Below, piece after piece: positions 50,960 through 63,587 of a stretch of 64,000 nt of DNA. The position numbers and the translations under genes were made by a program. This DNA is from Enterobacter sp. R4-368 (GTDB lineage: Bacteria; Pseudomonadota; Gammaproteobacteria; Enterobacterales; Enterobacteriaceae), in assembly GCF_000410515.1 (NCBI RefSeq), contig NC_021500.1, forward strand, positions 2,542,001 to 2,606,000, written 5' to 3'. Below the pieces are notes generated by a model that worked only from the letters and a program-made list of their open reading frames with translations, was not told the origin of the DNA and made no database searches. How positions within the stretch are numbered: position 1 is the first letter of the stretch; the number at the start of each line of letters is the position of its first letter.

Positions 50960-51174
50960 TTATTCCCTGGCAAGAGATTGATGCGCAGACGCTGGACAAT
51001 CTGATTGAGAGCTTTGTCTTGCGCGAAGGCACTGATTATGGTGAACATGAGCGTTCACTTGAGCAAAAGGTCGCCGACGTTAAACGGCAGCTGCAACGCG
51101 GCGAAGCCGTACTGGTGTGGTCGGAACTGCACGAGACGGTCAATATCATGCCGCGCGGGCAGTTCCACGACTGA
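50956..51174 (+). CDS. yheU: UPF0270 protein YheU
   Basis: 72 residues from ATG 50956 ([20 protein letters not shown]), matching E. coli YheU. The ATGA overlap with yheT shows translational coupling; the longer upstream frame is inside yheT. Function unknown. Confidence 0.93.
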   Translation: MIIPWQEIDAQTLDNLIESFVLREGTDYGEHERSLEQKVADVKRQLQRGEAVLVWSELHETVNIMPRGQFHD

Positions 51175-51228
51175 ACAGGTACATGGCGGCTGGCTATACT
51201 GAAATAATCGTTTATTCAGGGAGTTGCT

Positions 51229-52098
51229 ATGTCCGCCAAACATCCGGTTATCGCCGTTACAGGCTCCAGCGGCGCGGGAACCACCACCACCAGCCTCGCC
51301 TTTCGTAAGATCTTCGCCCAGCTCAATATGCACGCGGCAGAAGTGGAAGGGGACAGCTTCCATCGCTATACCCGCCCGGAAATGGATATGGCTATCCGTA
51401 AGGCCCGCGATCTTGGGCGGCATATCAGCTATTTTGGCCCGGAAGCCAATGATTTTGGCCTGCTGGAACAGACGTTTATCGAATATGGCCAAACCGGCAA
51501 AGGCCAGGCGCGCAAATACCTGCATACCTACGATGAAGCCGTTCCCTGGAACCAGGTACCGGGCACGTTTACGCCGTGGCAACCGCTGCCGGAACCGACC
51601 GATGTGCTGTTTTATGAAGGTCTGCACGGCGGCGTGGTGACGCCGCAAAACGATGTCGCGCGTCATGTGGATTTGCTGGTGGGCGTGGTGCCGATCGTCA
51701 ACCTAGAATGGATTCAAAAACTTGTCCGCGATACCAGCGAGCGCGGGCATTCGCGGGAAGCGGTAATGGATTCTGTCGTGCGTTCGATGGAAGATTACAT
51801 CAATTTTATTACGCCGCAGTTTTCCCGTACGCACATTAACTTCCAGCGCGTGCCAACGGTGGATACGTCCAATCCGTTTGCCGCGAAAGGCATTCCCTCA
51901 CTGGACGAGAGTTTTGTGGTGATCCATTTCCGCAATCTGGAAGGGATTGATTACCCGTGGTTGCTGGCAATGCTGCAAGGCTCGTTTATCTCGCATATGG
52001 ATACGCTGGTGGTGCCTGGCGGAAAAATGGGGCTGGCGATGGAGTTGATTATGACGCCGCTGGTACAACGGCTGATGGAAGGTAAAAAGATCAAATAA
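51229..52098 (+). CDS. prkB: Phosphoribulokinase-like protein PrkB
   Basis: 289 residues, the E. coli length. P-loop GSSGAGTTTTS near residue 12 and the phosphoribulokinase signature around DRHVDLLVGVVPIVNLEWIQ-type residues 140-160 are visible. There are no RuBisCO genes here, so it does not serve a Calvin cycle. The physiological substrate in enterics is unknown. Confidence 0.93.
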   Translation: MSAKHPVIAVTGSSGAGTTTTSLAFRKIFAQLNMHAAEVEGDSFHRYTRPEMDMAIRKARDLGRHISYFGPEANDFGLLEQTFIEYGQTGKGQARKYLHTYDEAVPWNQVPGTFTPWQPLPEPTDVLFYEGLHGGVVTPQNDVARHVDLLVGVVPIVNLEWIQKLVRDTSERGHSREAVMDSVVRSMEDYINFITPQFSRTHINFQRVPTVDTSNPFAAKGIPSLDESFVVIHFRNLEGIDYPWLLAMLQGSFISHMDTLVVPGGKMGLAMELIMTPLVQRLMEGKKIK

Positions 52099-52103
52099 TG
52101 CAG

Positions 52104-52135
52104 AAAGCCCGGTGATGTGCTGCTTACCGGGCTTT
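52104..52135. terminator. Bidirectional terminator between prkB and yhfA
   Basis: AAAGCCCGGT (52104-52113) and ACCGGGCTTT (52126-52135) form a perfect 10-bp stem. TTTT follows on the plus strand. The convergent genes on either side can share it. Confidence 0.85.
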
Positions 52136-52140
52136 TCGCA

Positions 52141-52545
52141 TCAGGCTTCGATAACTTCGTAAGAGTGGGTGATGTTCACCGCTTTTTCGAGCATCAAGGC
52201 CACGGAGCAATACTTCTCCGCGGATAAATCCACCGCGCGGGAAACCGCAGCATCCTTCAGATCTTTACCGGTGACGATAAAGTGCAAATTGATGTGGGTA
52301 AACAGGCGCGGCGCTTCTTCACGGCGCTCTGAGGTCAGCTTCACTTCGCAGTCAGTCACGTCATGACGCCCTTTTTGTAAAATAGAAACCACATCAATGG
52401 CGCTGCATCCGCCCGCCGCCATCAGCACCATTTCCATCGGGCTTGGCGCTTTGTCGCCGGAGTTGCCGTCCATCAGGATTTGGTGGCCCGATGCGGACTC
52501 ACCGATGAACGTTAACCCTTCAACCCATTTCACACGTGCCTGCAT
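52141..52545 (-). CDS. yhfA: OsmC family protein YhfA
   Basis: 134 residues from ATG 52545 (MQARVKWVEGLTFIGESASG), the E. coli start; the longer frame runs into the crp regulatory region. Conserved OsmC features: the GGCSAIDVVSIL Cys helix and a second Cys in AEKYCSVALM. It may act on peroxides. It is divergent from crp. Confidence 0.94.
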   Translation of the reverse strand: MQARVKWVEGLTFIGESASGHQILMDGNSGDKAPSPMEMVLMAAGGCSAIDVVSILQKGRHDVTDCEVKLTSERREEAPRLFTHINLHFIVTGKDLKDAAVSRAVDLSAEKYCSVALMLEKAVNITHSYEVIEA

Positions 52546-52849
52546 TTTCTTCACTCCGGAGTGGCAATTTTCTTTACAGATTACGCGTACATAACAAAAC
52601 TCGCAACGGAAGGCGACCTGCGTCATGCTGAAGCGAGACACCAGGAGACAGGCGGTAAAAGCTATGCTAAAACACTCTGGATGCTACAGAGATAAATGGA
52701 TGTTACGCATGTATGCATGACATCATACTTTAGAGACCGCAGATGACGCTGACGGTCCACTTCCCTGGATGCGGGAAGCTTAGATTGCAACCCCAGACGT
52801 AGGGGCTCATCCTGTGTCTGAGACAGCTTATAACAGAGGATAATCGCGC
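52546..52849. promoter_or_regulatory. crp: yhfA-crp divergent control region
   Basis: 304 bases without a gene. A crp -10-like TATGCT lies at 52663-52668, which would give a long untranslated leader of about 170 bases, as in E. coli. An imperfect 24-bp inverted repeat beginning ATGTTACGCATG at about 52698 lies within the first transcribed bases, where E. coli has an autoregulatory CRP site. I saw no other structure. Confidence 0.6.
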
Positions 52850-53482
52850 ATGGTGCTTGGCAAACCACAAACAGACCCGACGCTTGAATGGTTCTTGTCT
52901 CATTGCCACATTCATAAGTACCCGTCGAAGAGCACGCTGATTCACCAGGGTGAAAAAGCGGAAACGCTGTACTACATCGTTAAAGGCTCAGTGGCAGTGC
53001 TGATCAAGGACGAAGAGGGTAAAGAGATGATCCTCTCCTACCTGAACCAGGGAGATTTTATCGGTGAACTGGGCCTGTTCGAAGAGGGTCAGGAGCGCAG
53101 TGCATGGGTACGCGCTAAAACTGCTTGTGAAGTGGCTGAAATCTCGTACAAAAAATTCCGTCAGTTAATCCAGGTTAACCCGGATATCCTGATGCGTCTT
53201 TCCTCGCAAATGGCGCGTCGCCTGCAGGTCACTTCAGAAAAAGTGGGTAACCTCGCCTTCCTGGATGTAACCGGCCGTATCGCGCAAACGCTGTTAAACC
53301 TGGCGAAACAGCCAGATGCAATGACCCATCCGGACGGCATGCAAATTAAAATTACTCGCCAGGAAATTGGTCAGATCGTCGGTTGCTCCCGTGAAACTGT
53401 GGGCCGCATTCTCAAAATGCTCGAAGATCAGAACCTGATCTCCGCCCACGGTAAAACCATCGTCGTATACGGAACGCGTTAA
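52850..53482 (+). CDS. crp: cAMP receptor protein (CRP/CAP)
   Basis: 210 residues, nearly identical to E. coli CRP. The cyclic-nucleotide pocket has [15 protein letters not shown] with the cAMP-contacting Arg and Ser. The recognition helix region [20 protein letters not shown] is intact. It globally controls carbon catabolite genes by contacting RNA polymerase alpha. Confidence 0.99.
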   Translation: MVLGKPQTDPTLEWFLSHCHIHKYPSKSTLIHQGEKAETLYYIVKGSVAVLIKDEEGKEMILSYLNQGDFIGELGLFEEGQERSAWVRAKTACEVAEISYKKFRQLIQVNPDILMRLSSQMARRLQVTSEKVGNLAFLDVTGRIAQTLLNLAKQPDAMTHPDGMQIKITRQEIGQIVGCSRETVGRILKMLEDQNLISAHGKTIVVYGTR

Positions 53483-53489
53483 TCTGTAA

Positions 53490-53520
53490 AACGGCGCAGC
53501 TTACGCGCTGCGTCGTTTTT
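53490..53520 (+). terminator. crp terminator
   Basis: AACGGCGCAGC (53490-53500) pairs with GCTGCGTCGTT (53507-53517), with one G-U pair, around a 6-base loop and is followed by TTTTT. It ends 8 bases before the yhfK ATG. Confidence 0.88.
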
Positions 53521-53528
53521 CTTCCCTC

Positions 53529-56862
<3,334 letters not shown>

Positions 56863-56904
56863 TCACGAAATATGCATAAAAAATCAGTTAATGGCAACCA
56901 CAAA

Positions 56905-57468
56905 TCAGCGTTCGAGGAAGTTTTTCAATAACTGATGTCCCTGCTCGCTCAGGATACTTTCCGGGTGAAATTGCACCCCTTCCAGATCCCACTCCAGGTG
57001 GCGAATGCCCATGATCTCGCCGCTATCGCTCCAGGCGGTAATCTCAAAGCATGCCGGTAACGTAGGCGGATCGATAACCAGGGAATGGTAACGGGTGACG
57101 GTTAACGGATTATTAAGCCCGCTAAATACGCCAGTGCCGTTATGGGTGACAGGCGATGTCTTACCGTGCATCACTTTTGCCGCACGAACGATAGTCGCGC
57201 CAAAGACCTGCGCAATCGCCTGATGACCAAGACAAACGCCAAGAATCGGCAATTTCCCCGCGTAATGGCGGATAACCGCCAGCGAAACGCCGGACTCATC
57301 CGGCGTACAGGGACCGGGCGAAATCACGATCTTTTCCGGTGCCAGCGCAGCAATATCGGCAAGCGCGATCTCATCGTTACGCCGCACCTCTACGCTTGCC
57401 CCCAGTTCACAAAAATATTGATACAGGTTCCAGGTAAAGGAGTCGTAATTGTCGATAAGCAGGATCAT
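56905..57468 (-). CDS. pabA: Aminodeoxychorismate synthase glutaminase subunit PabA
   Basis: 187 residues. Class I glutamine amidotransferase that supplies ammonia to PabB for p-aminobenzoate and folate synthesis. The catalytic triad is visible: Cys79 in [11 protein letters not shown], and His168 and Glu170 in FHPESIL. It starts 31 bases after fic. Confidence 0.97.
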   Translation of the reverse strand: MILLIDNYDSFTWNLYQYFCELGASVEVRRNDEIALADIAALAPEKIVISPGPCTPDESGVSLAVIRHYAGKLPILGVCLGHQAIAQVFGATIVRAAKVMHGKTSPVTHNGTGVFSGLNNPLTVTRYHSLVIDPPTLPACFEITAWSDSGEIMGIRHLEWDLEGVQFHPESILSEQGHQLLKNFLER

Positions 57469-57499
57469 AGCGGCCTCTGGTGTCGGAAACCGCGCTAGT

Positions 57500-58102
57500 T
57501 TACTCGCTTTCGACCGCTTCGCTCACCACTTTGCTGAAGATGGTGCAAAGCGGCGCTAAGTCGCCCATTGCACCTGCCTGGTTTGCCTCGCGCCACTCAT
57601 CAGGATCGATGCCACGCCAGTCGAGCGAAAAACCCGCGTGCAGCGCCAGTTGTTCAAAGAAGATGCGCTGAGCGATGCCGTTGCCAAGGCGAAACGGGTG
57701 CAGTACGTTGATTTCACAGTAGTAGTGCGCCAGCCGCTCAATAAACGCTGCTTTTTCCAGCCCGCACAGCCACTCTTCATCTTCCAGTTGCTGCATCAAT
57801 GCATTGCCCTCTTTCTCGATATACTCGAAGTGGCAAAACCGGGTATCGCCTTCGTAAATATCCACTTCACGGATCTGCCCGGCCCAGTCGAACACATCCT
57901 GATAAAGATGGTGGTGAATGGCGCATAAATGAGGAAGACCGCGTACCATCGGGCCAAGATCCAGTGTGGCGGCGCGTAAGGCGGTGAACTGATAAGCCGC
58001 CTGCTCCAGTTTCTGCGCCTGGCGAAGCCCCAGCTCATTGCGCATCACATTCAGGCCAGGATAGAGGTACGGATCGCGCCCGTCGCCGAATTTATCGCTC
58101 AT
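57500..58102 (-). CDS. fic: Fic-domain protein (AMP-transferase fold), toxin-like partner of YhfG
   Basis: 200 residues from ATG 58102 ([20 protein letters not shown]). The Fic active-site loop reads [12 protein letters not shown], against the consensus HPF-x-D/E-GNGRxxR. The catalytic His, GNG and last Arg are present, but the acidic Mg-binding residue is Leu, and the first Arg is replaced by Ile. E. coli Fic is also degenerate here (HPFRVGSG). Activity may be low. It overlaps yhfG by 11 bases. Confidence 0.95.
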   Translation of the reverse strand: MSDKFGDGRDPYLYPGLNVMRNELGLRQAQKLEQAAYQFTALRAATLDLGPMVRGLPHLCAIHHHLYQDVFDWAGQIREVDIYEGDTRFCHFEYIEKEGNALMQQLEDEEWLCGLEKAAFIERLAHYYCEINVLHPFRLGNGIAQRIFFEQLALHAGFSLDWRGIDPDEWREANQAGAMGDLAPLCTIFSKVVSEAVESE

Positions 58103-58262
58103 AGTGCCTCCGCAGTTCTTCAAGGCGCTCATCGGCTTCCGCGCTACTTAGCGTCACCAGTTCGCTGTCGACATTTTCCAGCCGCCGGCTGGCCTGAAAA
58201 TTGGCATTGCGCTGCTGTTCCCAGAGACGGGATTTTTGCCGGTCGGTGAGTTTTTTGGCCAT
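58092..58262 (-). CDS. yhfG: YhfG, small FicA-type antitoxin of Fic
   Basis: 56 residues from ATG 58262 ([20 protein letters not shown]). The inhibitory motif of class I Fic antitoxins, [S/T]xxxE[G/N], is present as SRRLEN at residues 25-30; its Glu would block ATP binding in Fic. Antitoxin first, toxin second with an 11-base overlap is the usual layout. The extra N-terminal six codons of the open frame are not needed. Confidence 0.9.
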   Translation of the reverse strand: MAKKLTDRQKSRLWEQQRNANFQASRRLENVDSELVTLSSAEADERLEELRRHYER

Positions 58263-58336
58263 AGCGCCTCCCTGTTTCACATGTCGGTGCCCAAATTATA
58301 AGCAGAAATGACAGGTTACGCAGGGAAGCTCAGGAA

Positions 58337-58358
58337 GCACGGGGTGAATACCCCGTGC
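58337..58358 (-). terminator. ppiA 3' hairpin
   Basis: GCACGGGGT (58337-58345) and ACCCCGTGC (58350-58358): a perfect 9-bp stem with a 4-base loop, 9 bases after the ppiA stop. The following minus-strand bases are only moderately T-rich. Confidence 0.65.
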
Positions 58359-58367
58359 GGGGGAAAC

Positions 58368-58949
<582 letters not shown>

Positions 58950-59083
58950 TTAACGAAGAGCAGTAAAGAAAGCGAGTGGCTTGATTCTAAAGAGCAGTCA
59001 GCCAGCAGGCCAGCCTTTTACTTAATTTTACGTATTTAGTAACAGATGTAACGCCAGACCGCTCACAACCCGCTTCACGAAGG

Positions 59084-60385
59084 CTACATACCTGAACGAT
59101 AACGGCTAAAAAGCACCGCTTCACCACCGTTATCCATCTGAATCCAGCTTTGCGCAGGTTGCGTGCTGGCAATGATCCGCCCTTGTCGAATCGACCAGCG
59201 TACCGGCGACTGGCAGCGCACCGCATCAAAACCGCTTTCAACGGGCAAAATGACCATGTTCGCCGGGTAACCCGTTTCAATCCCGTATTGCGTTAAACCA
59301 AACGTTCTGGCGCTGTTATGCGTGATAAGACGCAACCCATCATTAATTTGCTGGTAGCCCATCAACTGACAAACGTGCAGCCCCATATGCAGCACCTGCA
59401 ACATATTGCCGGTGCCAAGCGGATACCAGGGATCAAACACATCGTCATGGCCAAAGCAGACATTTATTCCCGCTGCCAGGAGTTCTTTCACCCGCGTAAT
59501 TCCCCGGCGCTTTGGATAATCGTCAAAGCGCCCCTGCAAGTGAATGTTTACCAGCGGGTTAGCGACAAAGTTAATGCCGGAAAGCTTTAACAGACGGAAC
59601 AGCCGCGAGGTGTATGCGCCATTGTAAGAGTGCATCGCCGTGGTATGGCTGGCGGTGACGCGCGGGCCAATGCCCATCTTCAGCGCCAGCGCGGCAACGG
59701 TTTCGACAAAGCGCGACTGCTCGTCGTCAATTTCATCACAGTGAATATCCAACGGGCGGTCATATTTTTGCGCCAGTGCGAACGCAATGTGCAGCGATTC
59801 AACGCCATATTCGCGCGTAAATTCAAAGTGCGGGATAGCGCCAACCACATCCGCGCCAAGCTGGAGCGCCTCTTCCAGCAATGCAGCGCCGTTGGGATAG
59901 GAGAGAATTCCTTCCTGCGGGAAAGCGACGATTTGCAAATCAATCCACGGCGCGACCTCGACTTTTACTTCCAGCATGGCTTTCAGCGCTGTCAGGCTGG
60001 GATCGGAAACATCAACATGGGTCCGCACATGCTGCACGCCGTTGGCCATTTGCCACTTCAATGTTTGCCAGGCGCGCGCTTTGACATCCTGGTGGCTCAG
60101 CAGCGCTTTGCGTTCCGCCCAGCGCTCAATGCCTTCAAACAGCGTGCCGGATTGATTCCAGTTCGGCTCTCCGGCAGTTTGCGTGGTATCCAGGTGAATA
60201 TGCGGTTCGACAAACGGCGGTAGCGCCAGCCCACCGTGCGCATTCAGCACTTCCAGGCTATCGCTGTGTGTTTCATTCATCGGAGTGATTTCACCGAAGC
60301 GACCATTCTCAATCGCGATTTGCCATAACCCTTCGCGATCGGGTAAATGCACATTCTGAACTAACCAAATCGGTGCTGCCGACAT
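59084..60385 (-). CDS. codA: Cytosine deaminase
   Basis: 433 residues (E. coli CodA 427). Amidohydrolase family: it converts cytosine to uracil and ammonia. Metal ligands are seen in order: PHIHLDTTQ (two His near 61-63), HCDEIDD (His and catalytic Glu), ASHTTAMHS (His), [10 protein letters not shown] (Asp). There is no codB permease beside it, and it occupies the position of tsgA in E. coli, between ppiA and nirB. Confidence 0.95.
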   Translation of the reverse strand: MSAAPIWLVQNVHLPDREGLWQIAIENGRFGEITPMNETHSDSLEVLNAHGGLALPPFVEPHIHLDTTQTAGEPNWNQSGTLFEGIERWAERKALLSHQDVKARAWQTLKWQMANGVQHVRTHVDVSDPSLTALKAMLEVKVEVAPWIDLQIVAFPQEGILSYPNGAALLEEALQLGADVVGAIPHFEFTREYGVESLHIAFALAQKYDRPLDIHCDEIDDEQSRFVETVAALALKMGIGPRVTASHTTAMHSYNGAYTSRLFRLLKLSGINFVANPLVNIHLQGRFDDYPKRRGITRVKELLAAGINVCFGHDDVFDPWYPLGTGNMLQVLHMGLHVCQLMGYQQINDGLRLITHNSARTFGLTQYGIETGYPANMVILPVESGFDAVRCQSPVRWSIRQGRIIASTQPAQSWIQMDNGGEAVLFSRYRSGM

Positions 60386-60524
60386 AGTGTGACTCCCTCT
60401 GTTTCCCTCCGATAATTTGTATCAGACGTGCGTGCAAAAACCCTCTTTTTTTGTACACAAATTCCGCAAACCATAAAAACCAGTGATATCCGCGACTTAT
60501 AAAAACCAATAAAAATCAAATATC

Positions 60525-60540
60525 TACCCATTAAGTGGTA
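60525..60540 (+). promoter_or_regulatory. NarL/NarP binding site upstream of nirB
   Basis: TACCCAT-TA-AGTGGTA is a 7-2-7 inverted repeat that fits the NarL/NarP heptamer pattern. Its centre (60532.5) lies 28 bases upstream of the FNR site centre, the same offset as in the E. coli nir promoter (-69.5 to -41.5). Confidence 0.85.
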
Positions 60541-60553
60541 TGCGAAGGTGTAT

Positions 60554-60594
60554 TTGATGTACATCAATAAGCCGGGTAGCTGAATCGTTAAGGT
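60554..60594 (+). promoter_or_regulatory. FNR site and core promoter of nirBDC
   Basis: TTGAT-GTAC-ATCAA (60554-60567) is a perfect FNR consensus. Placing it at -41.5 puts the transcription start near 60602 and the -10 element near 60589-60594 (TAAGGT). This is a class II FNR-dependent arrangement for anaerobic expression. Confidence 0.88.
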
Positions 60595-60625
60595 AGGTGG
60601 TAGTAGAAAAGAAATCGAGGCAAAA

Positions 60626-63169
60626 ATGAGCAAAGTCAAACTCGCTATTATCGGTAACGGCATGGTCGGTCACCGTTTTATTGAGGATCTCCTCGATAAA
60701 GCCGACGCCAGCCAGTTCGATATTACCGTCTTCTGTGAGGAGCCGCGTAAAGCCTACGACCGCGTCCACCTCTCTTCCTATTTTTCCCACCATACGGCTG
60801 AAGAGCTGTCGCTGGTTCGCGAAGGCTTTTACGAGAAACACGGCGTAAAAGTGCTGGTCGGCGAGCGCGCTATCACTATCAACCGTCAGGAAAAAGTGAT
60901 CCATTCCAGCGCCGGACGCACGGTTTATTACGACAAATTGATCATGGCTACCGGTTCCTATCCGTGGATCCCGCCGATCAAAGGTTCCGAAACACAAGAC
61001 TGCTTCGTTTATCGCACCATTGAAGATTTGAACGCCATTGAATCCTGCGCCCGTCGCAGCCGCCGCGGCGCGGTCGTCGGGGGCGGTTTGCTCGGTCTGG
61101 AAGCGGCCGGAGCGCTGAAAAACTTAGGCGTGGAAACCCACGTCATTGAATTTGCGCCAATGCTGATGGCAGAACAGCTCGACCAGATGGGCGGCGAGCA
61201 ACTGAAGCGCAAAATTGAAAGCATGGGCGTGCGCGTGCACACCAGCAAAAATACCAAAGAGATTGTGCAGGAAGGCACCGAAGCGCGTAAAACCATGCAT
61301 TTTGCTGATGGTAGCGCACTGGAAGTCGACTTTATCGTCTTCTCCACCGGTATTCGCCCGCGCGACAAACTGGCGACCCAGTGCGGCCTGGAAGTGGCGC
61401 AGCGCGGCGGTATCGTGATCAACGATAGCTGCCAGACCTCGGATCCGAATATCTATGCCATCGGCGAGTGCGCCAGCTGGAACAACCGCGTATACGGTCT
61501 GGTCGCGCCAGGTTACAAAATGGCGCAGGTGGCAGTGGATCATATCCTCGGCACCGCCAACGCCTTTGAAGGTGCAGACCTCAGCGCCAAACTGAAACTG
61601 CTCGGCGTCGATGTTGGTGGTATCGGCGACGCCCATGGTCGTACGCCAGGCGCACGCAGCTATGTCTATCTCGACGAAAGCAAAGAAGTTTACAAACGCC
61701 TGATTGTCAGCCCGGATAACAAAACCCTGCTCGGCGCGGTACTGGTGGGTGACACCAGTGATTTCGGCAACCTGCTGCAACTGGTGCTGAACGCTATTGA
61801 ACTGCCGGAAAACCCGGATGCGCTGATCCTGCCGGCCCATGCGGCAGGCGGTAAACCCTCTATCGGCGTGGATAAGCTGCCGGACAGCGCGCAGATCTGC
61901 TCCTGCTTCGACGTCACCAAAGGCGACCTGATTGCCGCGATTAACAAAGGCTGTCACACCGTTGCCGCACTGAAAGCAGAAACCAAAGCCGGTACGGGCT
62001 GCGGCGGTTGTATCCCACTGGTAACCCAGGTGCTGAACGCCGAACTGGCGAAACAGGGTATCGAAGTAACCAATAATCTGTGTGAGCACTTTGCTTACTC
62101 ACGCCAGGAGCTGTACCACCTGATCCGTGTGGAAGGCATCAAATCCTTCGACGAACTGCTGGCAAAATATGGCAAAGGTTATGGTTGCGAAGTGTGTAAA
62201 CCGACCATCGGTTCACTGCTGGCTTCCTGCTGGAATGAGTACATCCTGAAACCGCAGCACACACCGTTGCAGGATACCAACGACAACTTCCTCGCCAACA
62301 TCCAGAAAGATGGCACCTATTCCGTGATCCCGCGCTCCGCAGGCGGCGAAATCACCCCGGAAGGGCTGATGGAAGTGGGCCGTATTGCCCGTGAATTCAA
62401 TCTCTACACCAAAATCACCGGTTCTCAGCGTATTGGCCTGTTTGGCGCGCAAAAAGACGACCTGCCGGAAATCTGGCGTCAGTTGATTAACGCGGGCTTT
62501 GAAACCGGGCACGCCTACGCCAAAGCATTACGTATGGCGAAAACCTGTGTCGGTTCGACCTGGTGCCGTTACGGTGTGGGTGACAGTGTGGGCTTCGGCG
62601 TTGAGCTGGAAAACCGCTACAAAGGGATTCGTACCCCGCACAAAATGAAGTTCGGCGTCTCTGGCTGTACCCGTGAATGTGCCGAAGCACAGGGTAAAGA
62701 CGTGGGGATCATCGCCACGGAAAAAGGCTGGAACCTGTATGTGTGCGGTAACGGCGGCATGAAACCGCGCCACGCGGATCTGCTAGCGGCGGATCTCGAT
62801 CGCGAAACCCTGCTGCACTATCTTGACCGCTTTATGATGTTCTACATCCGTACCGCCGACAAACTGACGCGTACCGCCTCCTGGCTCGACAGCATGGAAG
62901 GCGGCATCGAATATCTGAAGAGCGTGATTATCGATGACAAACTGGGCTTTGACGCACAGCTTGAAGAAGAGATGACCCGCCTGCGTGAAGCGGTAGTCTG
63001 CGAGTGGACTGAAACGGTGAACACGCCTTCTGCGCAGCTTCGCTTCAAACACTTTATCAACAGCGACCGCCGCGATCCGAACGTGCAGGTAGTGCCAGAG
63101 CGTCAGCAACATCGCCCGGCAACCCCGTATGAACGAATTCCGGTGGTGTTAGTGGAGGATAACGCATGA
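60626..63169 (+). CDS. nirB: NADH-dependent nitrite reductase large subunit
   Basis: 847 residues, the E. coli length. It reduces nitrite to ammonia in the cytoplasm. FAD/NAD domains (AIIGNGMVGHRFIEDLLDKA; GGGLLGLEAAGAL) are followed by a Bfd-like [2Fe-2S] domain (ICSCFDVTK and GTGCGGCIP), and a siroheme/[4Fe-4S] domain with TCVGSTWCRYGVGDS and SGCTRECAEAQGKD. Its stop overlaps nirD by 4 bases. Confidence 0.98.
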   Translation: MSKVKLAIIGNGMVGHRFIEDLLDKADASQFDITVFCEEPRKAYDRVHLSSYFSHHTAEELSLVREGFYEKHGVKVLVGERAITINRQEKVIHSSAGRTVYYDKLIMATGSYPWIPPIKGSETQDCFVYRTIEDLNAIESCARRSRRGAVVGGGLLGLEAAGALKNLGVETHVIEFAPMLMAEQLDQMGGEQLKRKIESMGVRVHTSKNTKEIVQEGTEARKTMHFADGSALEVDFIVFSTGIRPRDKLATQCGLEVAQRGGIVINDSCQTSDPNIYAIGECASWNNRVYGLVAPGYKMAQVAVDHILGTANAFEGADLSAKLKLLGVDVGGIGDAHGRTPGARSYVYLDESKEVYKRLIVSPDNKTLLGAVLVGDTSDFGNLLQLVLNAIELPENPDALILPAHAAGGKPSIGVDKLPDSAQICSCFDVTKGDLIAAINKGCHTVAALKAETKAGTGCGGCIPLVTQVLNAELAKQGIEVTNNLCEHFAYSRQELYHLIRVEGIKSFDELLAKYGKGYGCEVCKPTIGSLLASCWNEYILKPQHTPLQDTNDNFLANIQKDGTYSVIPRSAGGEITPEGLMEVGRIAREFNLYTKITGSQRIGLFGAQKDDLPEIWRQLINAGFETGHAYAKALRMAKTCVGSTWCRYGVGDSVGFGVELENRYKGIRTPHKMKFGVSGCTRECAEAQGKDVGIIATEKGWNLYVCGNGGMKPRHADLLAADLDRETLLHYLDRFMMFYIRTADKLTRTASWLDSMEGGIEYLKSVIIDDKLGFDAQLEEEMTRLREAVVCEWTETVNTPSAQLRFKHFINSDRRDPNVQVVPERQQHRPATPYERIPVVLVEDNA

Positions 63170-63492
63170 GCCAGTGGAACACCGTCTGCAAAATCGACGA
63201 CATCATCCCGGCGACCGGTGTGTGTGCGTTGGTGAAAGGTCAGCAAGTCGCGATTTTCCGCCCGCGCCATGATGATCAAGTGTATGCCATCAGCAATATC
63301 GACCCGTTTTTTGAGTCCAGCGTGCTCTCTCGCGGCCTTATCGCTGAACATCAGGGCGAGTTATGGGTTGCCAGCCCGCTGAAAAAACAGCGCTTCCGCC
63401 TGCGCGACGGCGTATGCATGGAAGATGAAAGCCGCTCTGTCGCGCATTTCGATGCGCGCGTGAAAGACGGCGAAGTACAGATTAAAGCGTAA
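63166..63492 (+). CDS. nirD: Nitrite reductase small subunit NirD
   Basis: 108 residues with a Rieske-like fold but without the Cys/His cluster ligands, as usual for NirD. It is required for NirB activity. The ATGA overlap shows coupling to nirB. Confidence 0.97.
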   Translation: MSQWNTVCKIDDIIPATGVCALVKGQQVAIFRPRHDDQVYAISNIDPFFESSVLSRGLIAEHQGELWVASPLKKQRFRLRDGVCMEDESRSVAHFDARVKDGEVQIKA

Positions 63493-63587
63493 TACCCCTG
63501 CGGGGGCGCAATGCTCCCGCTGTTTCACTTTTTCGTTTTCATTTTTTCCTTTTAAACATTTTCTTTTAACTTTGGATAATCAACATC

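Larger units (their letters stand above)
60386..60625. other. codA-nirB divergent intergenic region
   Basis: 240 bases between divergent genes. The nirB half contains FNR and NarL-type sites described separately. In the codA half I see AT-rich sequence, including a T run at 60446-60452, and no clear operator; a search for a PurR site by eye was negative. Confidence 0.6.

Noticed and set aside
51229..52098. Calvin-cycle phosphoribulokinase
   Set aside because: The fold is right but there are no RuBisCO or other Calvin-cycle genes, and this is the standard enteric prkB position.
60386..60520. PurR or sigma-54 control site for codA
   Set aside because: No stretch matched either consensus well enough by eye to report.
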